Source of the DNA: Alphaproteobacteria bacterium
GTDB lineage: Bacteria; Pseudomonadota; Alphaproteobacteria; Sphingomonadales; Emcibacteraceae
DNA: 64,000 nucleotides
NCBI GenBank assembly: GCA_002401455.1
Contig: NVTE01000001.1
Coordinates: forward strand, 148,130-212,129
Direction of reading: 5' to 3'
Position 1 is the first letter of the stretch; each line of letters opens with the position of its first letter. This document shows, one piece after another, positions 52,774-61,174 of this stretch. The translations under genes and the position numbers were made by a program. Below the pieces are notes generated by a model. That model saw only the letters and a program-made list of their open reading frames with translations, was not told where the DNA came from and did not search any database.

Positions 52774-53751
52774 TCAGATTTTGGTCTCCAGCTCCAGTCG
52801 TAACTTATCGACCACATCATAGATCAGGGTCAGTTCGCGGATGGTTTTTTCGATGCGGGTGATGTCGGTCAGGTTGGAGAAGGCCGAGCCGCCCTCGAAA
52901 CTGTCATCGCCTTTTTTGATCGCCAGCAGCAGCCGGCCCCGGTCAAAGGCCATCTGCAGATTGCCCGCGCCAACCGCCGCACTCAGGCTACAAATGCGCT
53001 CCATGAAACCCGGCGTCAGCAGATAGCGGCTTTCCACCTGATCGGTACCATAAACCTCAAACAGTTTCTCAAAGGTCGGGTCTTCCAACTTGATCCGCTC
53101 GCCGAGCTTGCCGAATTTGGCGAAGAAATTGCCGAATTTGGTGTGGTCGCGGGTGATGATGGTGGTGCCAACGAAGGTCTTGTGAAAATCAAATTCACAG
53201 AGCAGGCCGCGAAAGACCGTCGTCCGCCGGGTCCGACCCTTGTGGTCACGGGTCTTGCGGATCAGCTTGGCCTCAAACAGGCCAAAATCGACGCCTTTGA
53301 CATCGCCCTCAATCTGGTCTTCGAGCTTTTTCTCATTATAGGACGGAATCAGGTCGAGCTCCCCAAGCCGACCCAGGGACACGCCCCGCGGCCTCAGGTG
53401 ATAATTCAGCCCGAGAAAACGGCACAGGCTGGTCATGGTCCGGACCTTGGCATTTTCCTGCAATCTGGCCAACGGCCGGTAGGCGAGATAGCCAATACCC
53501 ATCACCACCATGGCGACAAGGCCTAGCACCTCTGGCTCGATCGAGGTCATGGTCATGACGATAAAGACGATAGTCAGGCCGACTGATACGGCGGCGCCGA
53601 CGGTCAGGTAAAAGGAGCGAACTTTGGCCGGGCGTTCCTGTTCCAGGGCCGCAAGCTCGGCCTTCAGATCGCGCTCATAGAAGGACCGGAACCCTTCCAT
53701 GGTCGGATAGTCAACGGCGGCTTTTGATCCCCAGGGTGATGGCTGTGTCAT
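52774..53751 (-). CDS. DUF3137 membrane protein
   Basis: About 325 residues from the ATG at 53751 (GAGGG 7 nt upstream). Two membrane helices near residues 40-85 (FYLTVGAAVSVGLTIVFIVMTM and VLGLVAMVVMGIGYLAY) precede a soluble domain with TRKTRDHKGRTRRTTVFRGLLCEFDF and the C-terminal LLLAIKKGDDSFEGGSAFSN block. The arrangement matches DUF3137, which is often encoded with LemA as here (the LemA gene ends 23 bp upstream). Function unknown. Confidence 0.88.
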   Translation of the reverse strand: MTQPSPWGSKAAVDYPTMEGFRSFYERDLKAELAALEQERPAKVRSFYLTVGAAVSVGLTIVFIVMTMTSIEPEVLGLVAMVVMGIGYLAYRPLARLQENAKVRTMTSLCRFLGLNYHLRPRGVSLGRLGELDLIPSYNEKKLEDQIEGDVKGVDFGLFEAKLIRKTRDHKGRTRRTTVFRGLLCEFDFHKTFVGTTIITRDHTKFGNFFAKFGKLGERIKLEDPTFEKLFEVYGTDQVESRYLLTPGFMERICSLSAAVGAGNLQMAFDRGRLLLAIKKGDDSFEGGSAFSNLTDITRIEKTIRELTLIYDVVDKLRLELETKI

Positions 53752-53774
53752 GATGACCCTCAACTCAACTTAAA

Positions 53775-54338
53775 TTACAGATAATCGGAGGCGTCGACCG
53801 GTTTCTTCTCGATCTCAGCCATTTCGAAATAGGGCATGCTGGTAATATTAGCCATGCCTGCGATGATATTGCCGGGGAAAATCTGCACCGCGTTATTAAG
53901 CGCCGTCACCGAGGAATTATAAAACCTTCGTGCTGCTGAGATATGACCTTCGACCTCTTCAAAAGTTTCCTGGGCCCGGATCATATTCTGATTGGCCTTC
54001 AGGTCGGGGTAATTTTCCGCCACGGCAAAAAACTGCATCATCGCCGATTGTAATCCGCTTTCGGCCTGAAGATGGCCCGCGACCTCACCCGGATTACTCC
54101 GGTCATAACTTTTCCCGGCCAGAGCCCGCATTTCGGTGACCTTGGTCATCACGTCCCGTTCATGGTCCATGAACTTCTTGGCGATTTTCAGGATATTGGG
54201 CAGCAGGTCATGGCGTTTCTTGAGCTGAACATCGATTGAGGACAGGGCCTCAAGCGCCCCATTCCGCTTGCCGACCAGTGACACATACCAGAAATATCCC
54301 AAGGCGAGCAGGCCGCCGACAATGGCTAAAAAAATCAT
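53775..54338 (-). CDS. LemA family protein
   Basis: About 187 residues from the ATG at 54338 (GGGA upstream; a TTG at 54353 is the alternative). One N-terminal membrane anchor (IFLAIVGGLLALGYFWYVSLV) is followed by a four-helix domain: KRNGALEALSSIDVQLKKRHDLLPNIL, FFAVAENYPDLKANQNMIRAQETFEEVEGHISAARRFYNSSV. These are signature LemA segments. The N-terminus is thought to face outside, anchored in the inner membrane. It pairs with the DUF3137 gene downstream. Confidence 0.93.
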   Translation of the reverse strand: MIFLAIVGGLLALGYFWYVSLVGKRNGALEALSSIDVQLKKRHDLLPNILKIAKKFMDHERDVMTKVTEMRALAGKSYDRSNPGEVAGHLQAESGLQSAMMQFFAVAENYPDLKANQNMIRAQETFEEVEGHISAARRFYNSSVTALNNAVQIFPGNIIAGMANITSMPYFEMAEIEKKPVDASDYL

Positions 54339-54455
54339 AATAAATCCCGTCAATTGTTTAATGTTTATTTAGTGTGCCAAATTATTATTGCCCTTACAAA
54401 CGGACAAAGCCGACGTGAATCCACCCCGGCCCCGACCCCCAAAATCACAAAACTT

Positions 54456-55157
54456 TTATTTGAATATATTGCCGAGTTTTTTCTTCACATCATCGACAGT
54501 ATTCTTCAGCATATCCTTGGTGACAACCTTACCGAGGCTCTTATTGATTGCGCCAAAAACAGCGGTTCCCACTTCACCGGCCGTCGCCGCCTTATCTTCG
54601 GTACCGATGTTCTTCAGGTGGATATCCGGCAGGGTAAGGCCCGCGCCCTTACCGCCCAGAAGATCCGACGCCAGTTTTACTTTGGTGCCGGTGATATAGA
54701 TATTCTCAACGATGAACTTGGCCTCACTGTCATCATCCGACGCCTCCAGGCCCATGGATTTGCTATAGGCCTCAATATTTTTCTGAATTTTCTTGATGTT
54801 GTTGCCCTTGCTGCCAATCTCATAGATCAGGTCTGCGCCATCAATACGGACTTCCTTGACCCGAATGACATCGGCCAACAAGCTATCCAGATCAATAGTC
54901 ACCGCCATATTACCCACTTTAAAGGCATATTCGGATTTAAACCCCTTTGGGTTGCCGACCGTCAAGTCGCTCAGACCCGCCGTGCCACCGAGCAGAGACA
55001 CGTTGACATTCGCCAGAGTGACCGGTGCCCCGGTAACCTCCGGCGCATAATCCTCCACCGCCTGACGGATAATCGCGCCCGACTTCGACGCCCCGTAGAA
55101 GGCACCGCCAATGATGACCAGAAATATGACCAGGAACCCAATGAATATTTTCTTCAT
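54456..55157 (-). CDS. AsmA-like exported or membrane-anchored protein
   Basis: A 233-residue protein with an N-terminal anchor (MKKIFIGFLVIFLVIIGGAFYGA) and a beta-rich body. Features recall AsmA/DUF748-type lipid-transport proteins (PVTLANVNVSLLGGTAGLSDLTVGNPKGF, then DSLLADVIRVKEVRIDGADLIYE), but it is far shorter than AsmA proper. It could be a single repeat unit working with a larger partner. No operon partners are evident within 100 bp. Confidence 0.6.
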   Translation of the reverse strand: MKKIFIGFLVIFLVIIGGAFYGASKSGAIIRQAVEDYAPEVTGAPVTLANVNVSLLGGTAGLSDLTVGNPKGFKSEYAFKVGNMAVTIDLDSLLADVIRVKEVRIDGADLIYEIGSKGNNIKKIQKNIEAYSKSMGLEASDDDSEAKFIVENIYITGTKVKLASDLLGGKGAGLTLPDIHLKNIGTEDKAATAGEVGTAVFGAINKSLGKVVTKDMLKNTVDDVKKKLGNIFK

Positions 55158-55235
55158 GATTTAAACCCTATGCAGATGAAATATATAGGGTAAGTGTCCT
55201 CCATTGCGCCCCCTAATGCAACCGAAAAAACAGGG

Positions 55236-55646
55236 TTATTTACTGCGTCCTTTTAGTTTTTCAACACTGCGCAGAGCACCCAGACCAAGCAGGGCCAGAA
55301 CCAGCTCCATCATATTATCGGTCGCGATGGCAGGCGCAGTGATCTCCAGCCCTCTGAGCACGATGATCCATTCAAACAGCGGATGCAGCAGAAAGGCCCA
55401 CAGAAAGCCCATCCCACAGACCCAGCCAATGAACGGCCGCCACCCGGCGACAAACAGCGATCGATGCGCTGCCTCAACCCGGTTGATTTCGGCCTGAAGA
55501 AGGTGGGGCTTCTGACGGATTTTAGCCATCAGGATGGCGGCCTGCGCCCGTTCTTCATCACTGGTGAACAGCTGATCAACGACATTGCCCACTGCAGATA
55601 CCGCATCAATGGCCGGTGCCCCAAGCAGTTTTGCAAAAAATCCCAT
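55236..55646 (-). CDS. Holin-like 3-TM protein of gene-transfer/phage type
   Basis: A 136-residue protein with the features of the three-helix holin family associated with gene-transfer-agent release: an N-terminal amphipathic PAIDAVSAVGNVVDQLF, LFVAGWRPFIGWVCGMGFLWAFL, and the C-terminal MMELVLALLGLGALRSVEKL. It lies 2 nt after an M15 peptidase gene, forming a lysis-type cassette. No phage structural genes are in this window, so it may be a remnant or an orphan cassette retained for GTA-like release. Confidence 0.75.
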   Translation of the reverse strand: MGFFAKLLGAPAIDAVSAVGNVVDQLFTSDEERAQAAILMAKIRQKPHLLQAEINRVEAAHRSLFVAGWRPFIGWVCGMGFLWAFLLHPLFEWIIVLRGLEITAPAIATDNMMELVLALLGLGALRSVEKLKGRSK

Positions 55647-55647
55647 A

Positions 55648-56100
55648 TTAAAACTCTTTATAAGTTATGCCGTCAAAAATCAGGCTCATGTTTCGATTTC
55701 GGCCCTCAACATAAGAACAATGAAGCCAGCCGCTGCCCGGATCATCAACCCTGTGAAATTCCAGAATCAGCTGATCAAAGGTAAGATTAGCTTTGATCCA
55801 CCGCGCCACATCACCGTTGGACAGACCCGGAATTTCAAAGTCCACCGCCTGGCCGGTCACATGCTGGGAGCTGGCTTTGGACCCGGCAAGGCGGTTAACC
55901 TCCGGTGCACGGTAGCCGCTGGACGGACTGAAAGGCAGGGCAAAATGCCGTCGCACCGGTTCCAGGACATATGTCGCCAGCCGGGCCAGGTTAAGCACAA
56001 CCTCCGGCCCCGGCACATTTGCAATACCATGACGCTGGGCCAGGGCACTGCGGGTTAATTCATTCAGGGTGAAATGACGGGACAGCTGTTTTAGGGGCAT
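55648..56100 (-). CDS. M15-type peptidoglycan peptidase (endolysin-like)
   Basis: About 150 residues from the ATG at 56100 (start at 56112 overlapping the upstream stop is also possible; longer frames are unsupported). The metal site SSGYRAPEVNRLAG, SQHVTGQAVDFEI and WLHCSY shows the His/Asp/His ligands of D-Ala-D-Ala-type M15 peptidases used as phage endolysins. With the holin gene just downstream it forms a small lysis unit. Confidence 0.85.
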   Translation of the reverse strand: MPLKQLSRHFTLNELTRSALAQRHGIANVPGPEVVLNLARLATYVLEPVRRHFALPFSPSSGYRAPEVNRLAGSKASSQHVTGQAVDFEIPGLSNGDVARWIKANLTFDQLILEFHRVDDPGSGWLHCSYVEGRNRNMSLIFDGITYKEF

Positions 56101-56104
56101 ATTC

Positions 56105-56611
56105 CTATCCATTCCTATTGATGGGAGGTGAAAAAATACTGTAGAGGTCAAGAGACGTCTGAAGGTGGATCTTTGCCCAACCTTTACGTCGGCCCCATTT
56201 CCGATCAACCGCACTCAAAGACAGTTCATCAATGATCACGTCCAGTACCGGCCCAACTGGAAGCCGGGCGGTCGTCATCCGGTCAACCCACTGGCTGTAA
56301 TGGTCTTTAATTTTGATCTCAAATTCACACTCGACCTGACTATCATAGCGGCTGGTCTGCACGGGGACATCGGTGTAGTGAGATACCCGCATCCTGGTGC
56401 CGTCAGTGATAACCTGTACGGCTCGTCTAATGCGCTTAAATGCCCATAATTGCTGATCATTAATGATATCATTCTTTCTGAATCGCACCAGAGGGTCGGG
56501 CTGTAATTTTGCCAAGGTTTCCCGGGTCGGACCGATAGTTGGTTTCTCCATGAACGCTTTTTGAAGTGAGGTTTTCTTTTGTATAAGGGCTTTTTCAAGA
56601 TGGTGTTTCAA
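56105..56611 (-). CDS. Hypothetical basic protein, possibly helix-turn-helix (DUF6456-like)
   Basis: Up to 168 residues. The frame opens at a TTG (56611), and an ATG at 56551 is another option. The mid-to-late region, VGPVLDVIIDELSLSAVDRKWGRRKGWAKIHLQTSLDL, resembles the helical end of DUF6456-type phage-associated proteins by eye only. It ends 5 nt before the M15 gene's ATG, so it probably belongs to the same cassette. Function unknown; it could regulate the lysis genes. Confidence 0.5.
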   Translation of the reverse strand: MKHHLEKALIQKKTSLQKAFMEKPTIGPTRETLAKLQPDPLVRFRKNDIINDQQLWAFKRIRRAVQVITDGTRMRVSHYTDVPVQTSRYDSQVECEFEIKIKDHYSQWVDRMTTARLPVGPVLDVIIDELSLSAVDRKWGRRKGWAKIHLQTSLDLYSIFSPPINRNG

Positions 56612-56656
56612 ACGGCCTTTCCGGCGGCTTTTTCGGAGGACCTTAAAGGAATTTAC

Positions 56657-56740
56657 CTACGGCATCGCCCGGCCCTCCCCCCTGCTCTTTATTTCCGTCC
56701 GGCCAATTTTATTAGCAATCTCTGGTGCCGTATCAAACAT
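56657..56740 (-). CDS. Possible 27-residue peptide upstream of the lysis cassette
   Basis: ATG at 56740 has a strong AGAGGGGCGAG element 6-16 nt upstream. The frame reads MFDTAPEIANKIGRTEIKSR and stops at 56657, about 45 nt before the next gene. It is short and has no family. Listed because the ribosome site is better than that of the following gene. Confidence 0.25.
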   Translation of the reverse strand: MFDTAPEIANKIGRTEIKSRGEGRAMP

Positions 56741-56767
56741 ATTTTCTCGCCCCTCTGGTTATGATGG

Positions 56768-56953
56768 ATGTGCCGACTCTATTTCCCAATGATAGGCATA
56801 AATAAGAACAAAGCAAGAACATTTAGGGAAAAATATCTATTCATAACAACTAATGGAGGTAAATATGCCTCCCTAGCCGCTAAAACACTCCTTGACCTTT
56901 GGGGGATAAACCGGGACAATCGTCCCCTCTTCAAAGAAATATATGACGGGTGA
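56768..56953 (+). CDS. Possible small protein before the AI-2E transporter
   Basis: A 61-residue frame ending 6 nt before the AI-2E start. Composition is basic and plausible (KYLFITTNGGKYASLAAKTLLDLWGINRDNRPLF), but there is no recognisable family and no clear ribosome site. It may simply be leader sequence of the next gene. Confidence 0.25.
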   Translation: MCRLYFPMIGINKNKARTFREKYLFITTNGGKYASLAAKTLLDLWGINRDNRPLFKEIYDG

Positions 56954-56959
56954 TCAGGG

Positions 56960-58018
56960 ATGGGCATTTTATCCTATGCGGGCGGACTGGGGTTAATATC
57001 CCTGACAGTATATATCATGGTGATCGGCCGGGACCTTCTGGTGCCCTTCATGATCAGCATCGCCATCTGGTACCTGATTTCGATCTTGTCAGACTATTAC
57101 CATAACATCCGTCTGGGAAAATGGCAGATTCCCAAGGGATTAAGCTACGCCGCCTCCCTGCTGACCATCATCCTGATCCTCAACTTCCTGTTCGGCATGA
57201 TCAGCAGCAACATCACCGAGGTCAAGGAAGCCGCCCCGCTTTATCAAGAAAATTTTATCAAGCTGACCGCGAAACTCTTCACGATGTTTGGCATCGATAA
57301 AGAGCCCAACATTGCCCAGGTCATTAACCAGATAAATCTGGTGCCCTTCATTACCAATCTGGCCGGCACCCTGGCCTCGCTGGCCGGCAGTGCCAGCCTG
57401 ATCATGATCTATGTGCTGTTTTTAACCCTTGAGCAGAAATATTTTGACGTCAAGCTTGGTCACCTGCTGGCCGGGTCGCCCCATAAGGACACGGTCTTCA
57501 ACATCATTGATCATATCTCCCGGGACATTAAAACCTATATCGGGGTCAAAACCTTTGTCAGCGCCCTGACCGGCGGCGCCTGTTATCTGGTGCTGGTGAC
57601 GGTCGGGGTCAATAATGCCAGCTTCTGGGCGTTTTTCATCTTCCTGCTCAATTTCATCCCGACGGTCGGCTCCATGCTGGCGGTGCTGTTCCCATCGCTG
57701 CTCAGCCTGGTTCAGTTTGATACCTTCACGCCGTTTTTCATCGTTATATCCGCCCTAGTAGTCATTCAGATGGGCATCGGCAATATCCTGGAGCCGAAAC
57801 TGATGGGTAAGAGCCTGAACCTCAGCCCGTTGGTGGTCATGTTGTCCCTGTCCCTGTGGGGCAGTATCTGGGGCATCGCCGGTATGTTCCTGAGCGTGCC
57901 GTTCACGGTAATCCTGATGATCATCTTCTCCCAGTTCCCCAAAACCAAACCGATCGCAATCCTGTTATCACAGGACGGAAATATCCGGCCTCGGGACAAT
58001 ATCATGGTTGGGGATTAG
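56960..58018 (+). CDS. AI-2E family transporter (PF01594)
   Basis: A 352-residue membrane protein with about eight helices. Landmarks are VYIMVIGRDLLVPFMISIAIWYLI, a periplasmic or cytosolic helical loop near residues 85-130, then GASFWAFFIFLLNFIPTVGS-like (NNASFWAFFIFLLNFIPTVG) and NILEPKLMGKSLNLSPLVVMLSLSLWGSIWGIAGMFLSVPFTV. The PTVGS and EPK motifs are diagnostic. Despite the name, members are varied exporters; some move AI-2, others ions. Transcribed alone. Confidence 0.92.
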   Translation: MGILSYAGGLGLISLTVYIMVIGRDLLVPFMISIAIWYLISILSDYYHNIRLGKWQIPKGLSYAASLLTIILILNFLFGMISSNITEVKEAAPLYQENFIKLTAKLFTMFGIDKEPNIAQVINQINLVPFITNLAGTLASLAGSASLIMIYVLFLTLEQKYFDVKLGHLLAGSPHKDTVFNIIDHISRDIKTYIGVKTFVSALTGGACYLVLVTVGVNNASFWAFFIFLLNFIPTVGSMLAVLFPSLLSLVQFDTFTPFFIVISALVVIQMGIGNILEPKLMGKSLNLSPLVVMLSLSLWGSIWGIAGMFLSVPFTVILMIIFSQFPKTKPIAILLSQDGNIRPRDNIMVGD

Positions 58019-58049
58019 GGGTGTTACTCTACTTAATTGCCTTAAGGAC

Positions 58050-58078
58050 TTGTAAATTTATGTACCTTGGGACATAAT
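58050..58078 (+). promoter_or_regulatory. Promoter of the HigBA-like pair
   Basis: TTGTAA (58050-58055), a 17-nt spacer and CATAAT (58073-58078). The initiating ATG at 58084 is only 6 nt beyond the -10, so the mRNA should begin at or within a base or two of the start codon. Inverted AAGG/CCTT arms in the spacer could be an operator. Confidence 0.5.
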
Positions 58079-58083
58079 ACGGT

Positions 58084-58440
58084 ATGAAAAGAAAAAGGTT
58101 AGGGTGGATTAGATCTAGCTATAAAGATTTTATAGCATTTCCTGAAGATGTGCAGGACGTTATGGGGTTTTCGCTTGATATGGTTCAATGTGGTAAAAAA
58201 CCTTTAAATGCTAAACCACTGAAAGGATTTGGGAGTGGTGTGTTAGAATTGATGGACGATCATCGAGGCAAGACCTACCGAGCCGTTTACACTGTCCGAT
58301 TTGAGGATGTTGTCTATGTTCTTCATGCTTTTCAGAAGAAGAGTAAAAAGGGTATTGCCACACCAAAACAGGATATAGACTTAATAAAGCAACGGCTTAA
58401 GAATGCACAGGAGCTTTATTCAGCTATTGTTAAAAAATAG
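58084..58440 (+). CDS. Type II toxin, RelE/HigB (Gp49-like) family
   Basis: A 118-residue basic protein. LGWIRSSYKDFIAFPEDVQDVMGFSLDMVQCGKKPLNAKPLKGFGSGVLEL followed by RAVYTVRFEDVVYVLHAFQKKSKKGIATPKQDIDLIKQRL is the standard pattern of phage-derived RelE-like toxins (HigB/Gp49), which cut ribosome-bound mRNA. The antitoxin follows 11 nt later, the toxin-first order typical of HigBA. DNA here is AT-rich compared with the flanks. A promoter predicts a leaderless start. Confidence 0.88.
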   Translation: MKRKRLGWIRSSYKDFIAFPEDVQDVMGFSLDMVQCGKKPLNAKPLKGFGSGVLELMDDHRGKTYRAVYTVRFEDVVYVLHAFQKKSKKGIATPKQDIDLIKQRLKNAQELYSAIVKK

Positions 58441-58451
58441 GAGCATAGATT

Positions 58452-59063
58452 ATGAAAGACGAACCAGAAGTATATATGACTGAAGGGTCAGTATATAATT
58501 CCATATATGCTGATAATCCTGAAATGGCTGAAGACATGCAAGTAAAATCTGAGCTTGTAATGCAAATTCAGGAAATTAAACAACATCGTGGCTTAACCCA
58601 AGGGCAACTTGGTGAATTGATAAAAATGGATCAAGCACAAATAAGTCGTATGCTAAATGGCAACTTTCGCAAGCTGTCCATTGGCCGTATTATGCTGTGC
58701 TTACGTTACTTAAATAGAGACGTGCATATTGTTGTTGAGCCTCATCCCGTGCGTGATGAAATAGGTACCTTTAGGGTAATGGCAGGTCTAAATATTATAG
58801 ATAGTAATTCTTCCAAGACTAAAATTATTGGTAATAATGATGGAATATCTGGCCGCAATGAAACGTATAAAACCGGGTCCTTAAAAGCTGGAACGAGAAC
58901 GACTTCCGTTAAAGAAGTAAAACTTGGACAACACTCTGGTGTCCAAGTCGTGAAGGTTCAAGGCAAAGAATATCTTCGTGCTAATCCAAATCACTCTAAA
59001 AGCAACAATATAAATCAGGAAAAAAAGAAAGTTCCGAGGACTTATTTGCACCAAAAGAGTTAA
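58452..59063 (+). CDS. HigA-like XRE antitoxin with unusual C-terminal extension
   Basis: A 203-residue protein, about twice the usual length. Residues about 30-95 are an XRE helix-turn-helix (IQEIKQHRGLTQGQLGELIKMDQAQISRMLNGNFRKLSIGRIMLCLRYL) of the HTH_37 type seen in RelE-linked antitoxins, preceded by a short N-terminal segment. Residues about 105-203 form an extra part, beginning RDEIGTFRVMAGLNIID and ending in a Lys/Asn/Gln-rich tail, which I cannot assign. AGGAG lies 9 nt before the ATG. It should neutralise the toxin and repress the pair. Confidence 0.85.
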   Translation: MKDEPEVYMTEGSVYNSIYADNPEMAEDMQVKSELVMQIQEIKQHRGLTQGQLGELIKMDQAQISRMLNGNFRKLSIGRIMLCLRYLNRDVHIVVEPHPVRDEIGTFRVMAGLNIIDSNSSKTKIIGNNDGISGRNETYKTGSLKAGTRTTSVKEVKLGQHSGVQVVKVQGKEYLRANPNHSKSNNINQEKKKVPRTYLHQKS

Positions 59064-59075
59064 CTTAGCATAGAT

Positions 59076-60242
59076 CTACGCCGTTTCGCCGAACAGCTCC
59101 CGCCCGATCAGCATGCGGCGGATTTCACTGGTGCCGGCTCCGATTTCATAGAGCTTAGCATCGCGCAATAAACGCCCGGTGGAGAACTCATTGATATAAC
59201 CGTTACCGCCCAGAGCCTGGATCGCCTGCAGCGCCATCTGGGTGGCTTTTTCGGCAGAATAGAGAATGCAACCTGCAGAATCCTTACGGGTGGTTTCCCC
59301 CCGGTCGCACGCCGCCGCCACAGCATAAACATAGGACCGGCAGGCCGCCAAATCGGTATACATATCGGCAATCTTTCCCTGCATCAGCTGGAACTCGCCA
59401 ATGGGGGTGCCGAACTGCTTGCGGTCATGGATATAGGGCAGCACCACGTCCAGACAGGCCTGCATGATGCCAACCGGACCGCCGCTGAGCACGACCCGTT
59501 CATAATCAAGGCCGGACATCAGAACCCGGACCCCGCCATCAAGCTGACCGAGAATATTCTCTTCCGGCACCTCACAGTCCTCAAACACCAGTTCACAAGT
59601 GTTGGATCCGCGCATGCCCAGCTTGTCGAGCTTCTGGGCGGTGGAGAAACCTTTAAAATCCTTCTCAATCAGAAAGGCCGTGATGCCCCGGGACCCCGCG
59701 GCCAGATCAGTCTTGGCATAGACCACCAGAACATTGGCATCAGGGCCGTTGGTGATCCACATCTTGGTGCCGTTCAGGATATATTTATCGCCCTTCTTCT
59801 CGGCTCGCAGTTTCATGCTGACCACATCGGAACCGGCACCGGGCTCACTCATGGCCAGCGCACCCACATGCTCGCCGGTGACCAGTTTCGGCAGGTATCT
59901 GGCCTTCTGTTCAGGGCTGCCATTGCGGCTGATCTGATTAACACAGAGGTTGGAATGGGCGCCGTAGCTGAGGCCAACACTGGCCGAGGCCCGGGAGATT
60001 TCCTCCATGCAGATGGTATGGGCGAGGTAACCCATTTTCACGCCGCCATATTCCTCATCCACCGTAACCCCCAGAATGCCTAGGTCGCCCATTTTGCGCC
60101 AAAAGCCTTCGGGGAAGGTGTTGCTGGCGTCGATGCCCTCAGCCAGGGGGGCCAATTCCTTGGCGGCAAAGCTCGACACGGTGTCACGCAGCATGTCAAT
60201 ATCTTCACCGAGATTAAAATTCAATGTGGGATAGGAAACCAT
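59076..60242 (-). CDS. Isovaleryl-CoA dehydrogenase
   Basis: A 388-residue acyl-CoA dehydrogenase: [45 protein letters not shown] (FAD/substrate), [20 protein letters not shown], then [16 protein letters not shown] carrying the catalytic Glu in the position used by isovaleryl-CoA enzymes, and a C-terminal [17 protein letters not shown]. It converts isovaleryl-CoA to 3-methylcrotonyl-CoA and passes electrons to ETF. It is the last gene of the leucine operon here, 2 nt after the lyase gene. Confidence 0.93.
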   Translation of the reverse strand: MVSYPTLNFNLGEDIDMLRDTVSSFAAKELAPLAEGIDASNTFPEGFWRKMGDLGILGVTVDEEYGGVKMGYLAHTICMEEISRASASVGLSYGAHSNLCVNQISRNGSPEQKARYLPKLVTGEHVGALAMSEPGAGSDVVSMKLRAEKKGDKYILNGTKMWITNGPDANVLVVYAKTDLAAGSRGITAFLIEKDFKGFSTAQKLDKLGMRGSNTCELVFEDCEVPEENILGQLDGGVRVLMSGLDYERVVLSGGPVGIMQACLDVVLPYIHDRKQFGTPIGEFQLMQGKIADMYTDLAACRSYVYAVAAACDRGETTRKDSAGCILYSAEKATQMALQAIQALGGNGYINEFSTGRLLRDAKLYEIGAGTSEIRRMLIGRELFGETA

Positions 60243-60244
60243 CT

Positions 60245-61174
60245 TTACAGTCCTTTACTAATGTTATCATGCCTAATGTTATCACGTAGGGCTACAGCAA
60301 CCTTGGAGGCAGGTTCCCGACCCAGAAAATCTGAAATATACCAGGCGGCCGCGATAATTTTATCAAGGTCAACGCCGGTCTCAATACCTAAACCGTTCAG
60401 CATATAAAGCACGTCTTCGGTCGCCACATTGCCGGAGGCTCCCGCCGCATAGGGGCAGCCACCCAGACCCGCGACCGAACTGTCGATCACGGCAATGCCC
60501 ATCTCAAGCCCAGCCAGGATATTGGCCAGCGCCTGACCATAGGTGTCATGGCAATGGAGCGCCAGTTTCGCCACCGGCACCCGGTCCTGGACTATCCTTA
60601 GCATGTCCCGGATATCTTTCGGGGTGCCGACGCCAATAGTATCGCCGAGGGACACTTCATAGCAGCCCATGTCAATCATGCGGGCCACCACATCGGCGAC
60701 GACCTTGGGATCAATGCGGCCCTCGTAAGGACAGCCGACCACGCAGGAGACATAGCCGCGGACGGCGATGTTCGCCGCCGCCGCCTGAGCCATCACCGGC
60801 TGGAACCGGGCCAGGCTTTCGGTGACCGAACAGTTGATATTCTTCTGGCTGAAACTTTCCGAAGCCGCGCCAAATATGGCCACTTCCGTCGCGCCAGCAT
60901 CCCGCGCCGCCTCAAAACCCTTGACATTCGGGGTCAGCACCGGATAGTCAACGCCGGGCTTCCGGGTGAGCGTGGTCATGACCTCGGCACTGTCGGCCAT
61001 CTGTGGCACCCATTTGGGCGAGACAAAACTAGTCGCCTCGATCTTGCGCAAGCCAGCGGCAGCCAGACGCTCAATCAGCGCCACCTTGACCTCGGTCGGC
61101 ACGGTTTTAGCTTCATTCTGCAAGCCGTCCCGGGGGCCGACCTCATAAATTCTGACGCGGGAAGGCTGGGTCAT
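60245..61174 (-). CDS. Hydroxymethylglutaryl-CoA lyase
   Basis: A 309-residue TIM-barrel lyase: [19 protein letters not shown] (active-site Arg and Asp), [46 protein letters not shown] (metal HxH), and [24 protein letters not shown] (catalytic Cys region). It cleaves HMG-CoA to acetyl-CoA and acetoacetate, the last step of leucine degradation. It overlaps mccA by 4 bp. Confidence 0.94.
   Translation of the reverse strand: MTQPSRVRIYEVGPRDGLQNEAKTVPTEVKVALIERLAAAGLRKIEATSFVSPKWVPQMADSAEVMTTLTRKPGVDYPVLTPNVKGFEAARDAGATEVAIFGAASESFSQKNINCSVTESLARFQPVMAQAAAANIAVRGYVSCVVGCPYEGRIDPKVVADVVARMIDMGCYEVSLGDTIGVGTPKDIRDMLRIVQDRVPVAKLALHCHDTYGQALANILAGLEMGIAVIDSSVAGLGGCPYAAGASGNVATEDVLYMLNGLGIETGVDLDKIIAAAWYISDFLGREPASKVAVALRDNIRHDNISKGL

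Larger units (their letters stand above)
56612..56959. other. Divergent gap between the lysis cassette and AI-2E gene
   Basis: 348 bp without a well-supported gene. Two small frames are listed separately (56657-56740 minus, 56768-56953 plus). No tRNA or strong hairpin was seen. Confidence 0.4.

Noticed and set aside
54354-55193. Plus-strand frame of 279 codons opposite the AsmA-like gene
   Set aside because: The minus-strand gene has a signal anchor and coherent beta-rich body; the plus frame has none.
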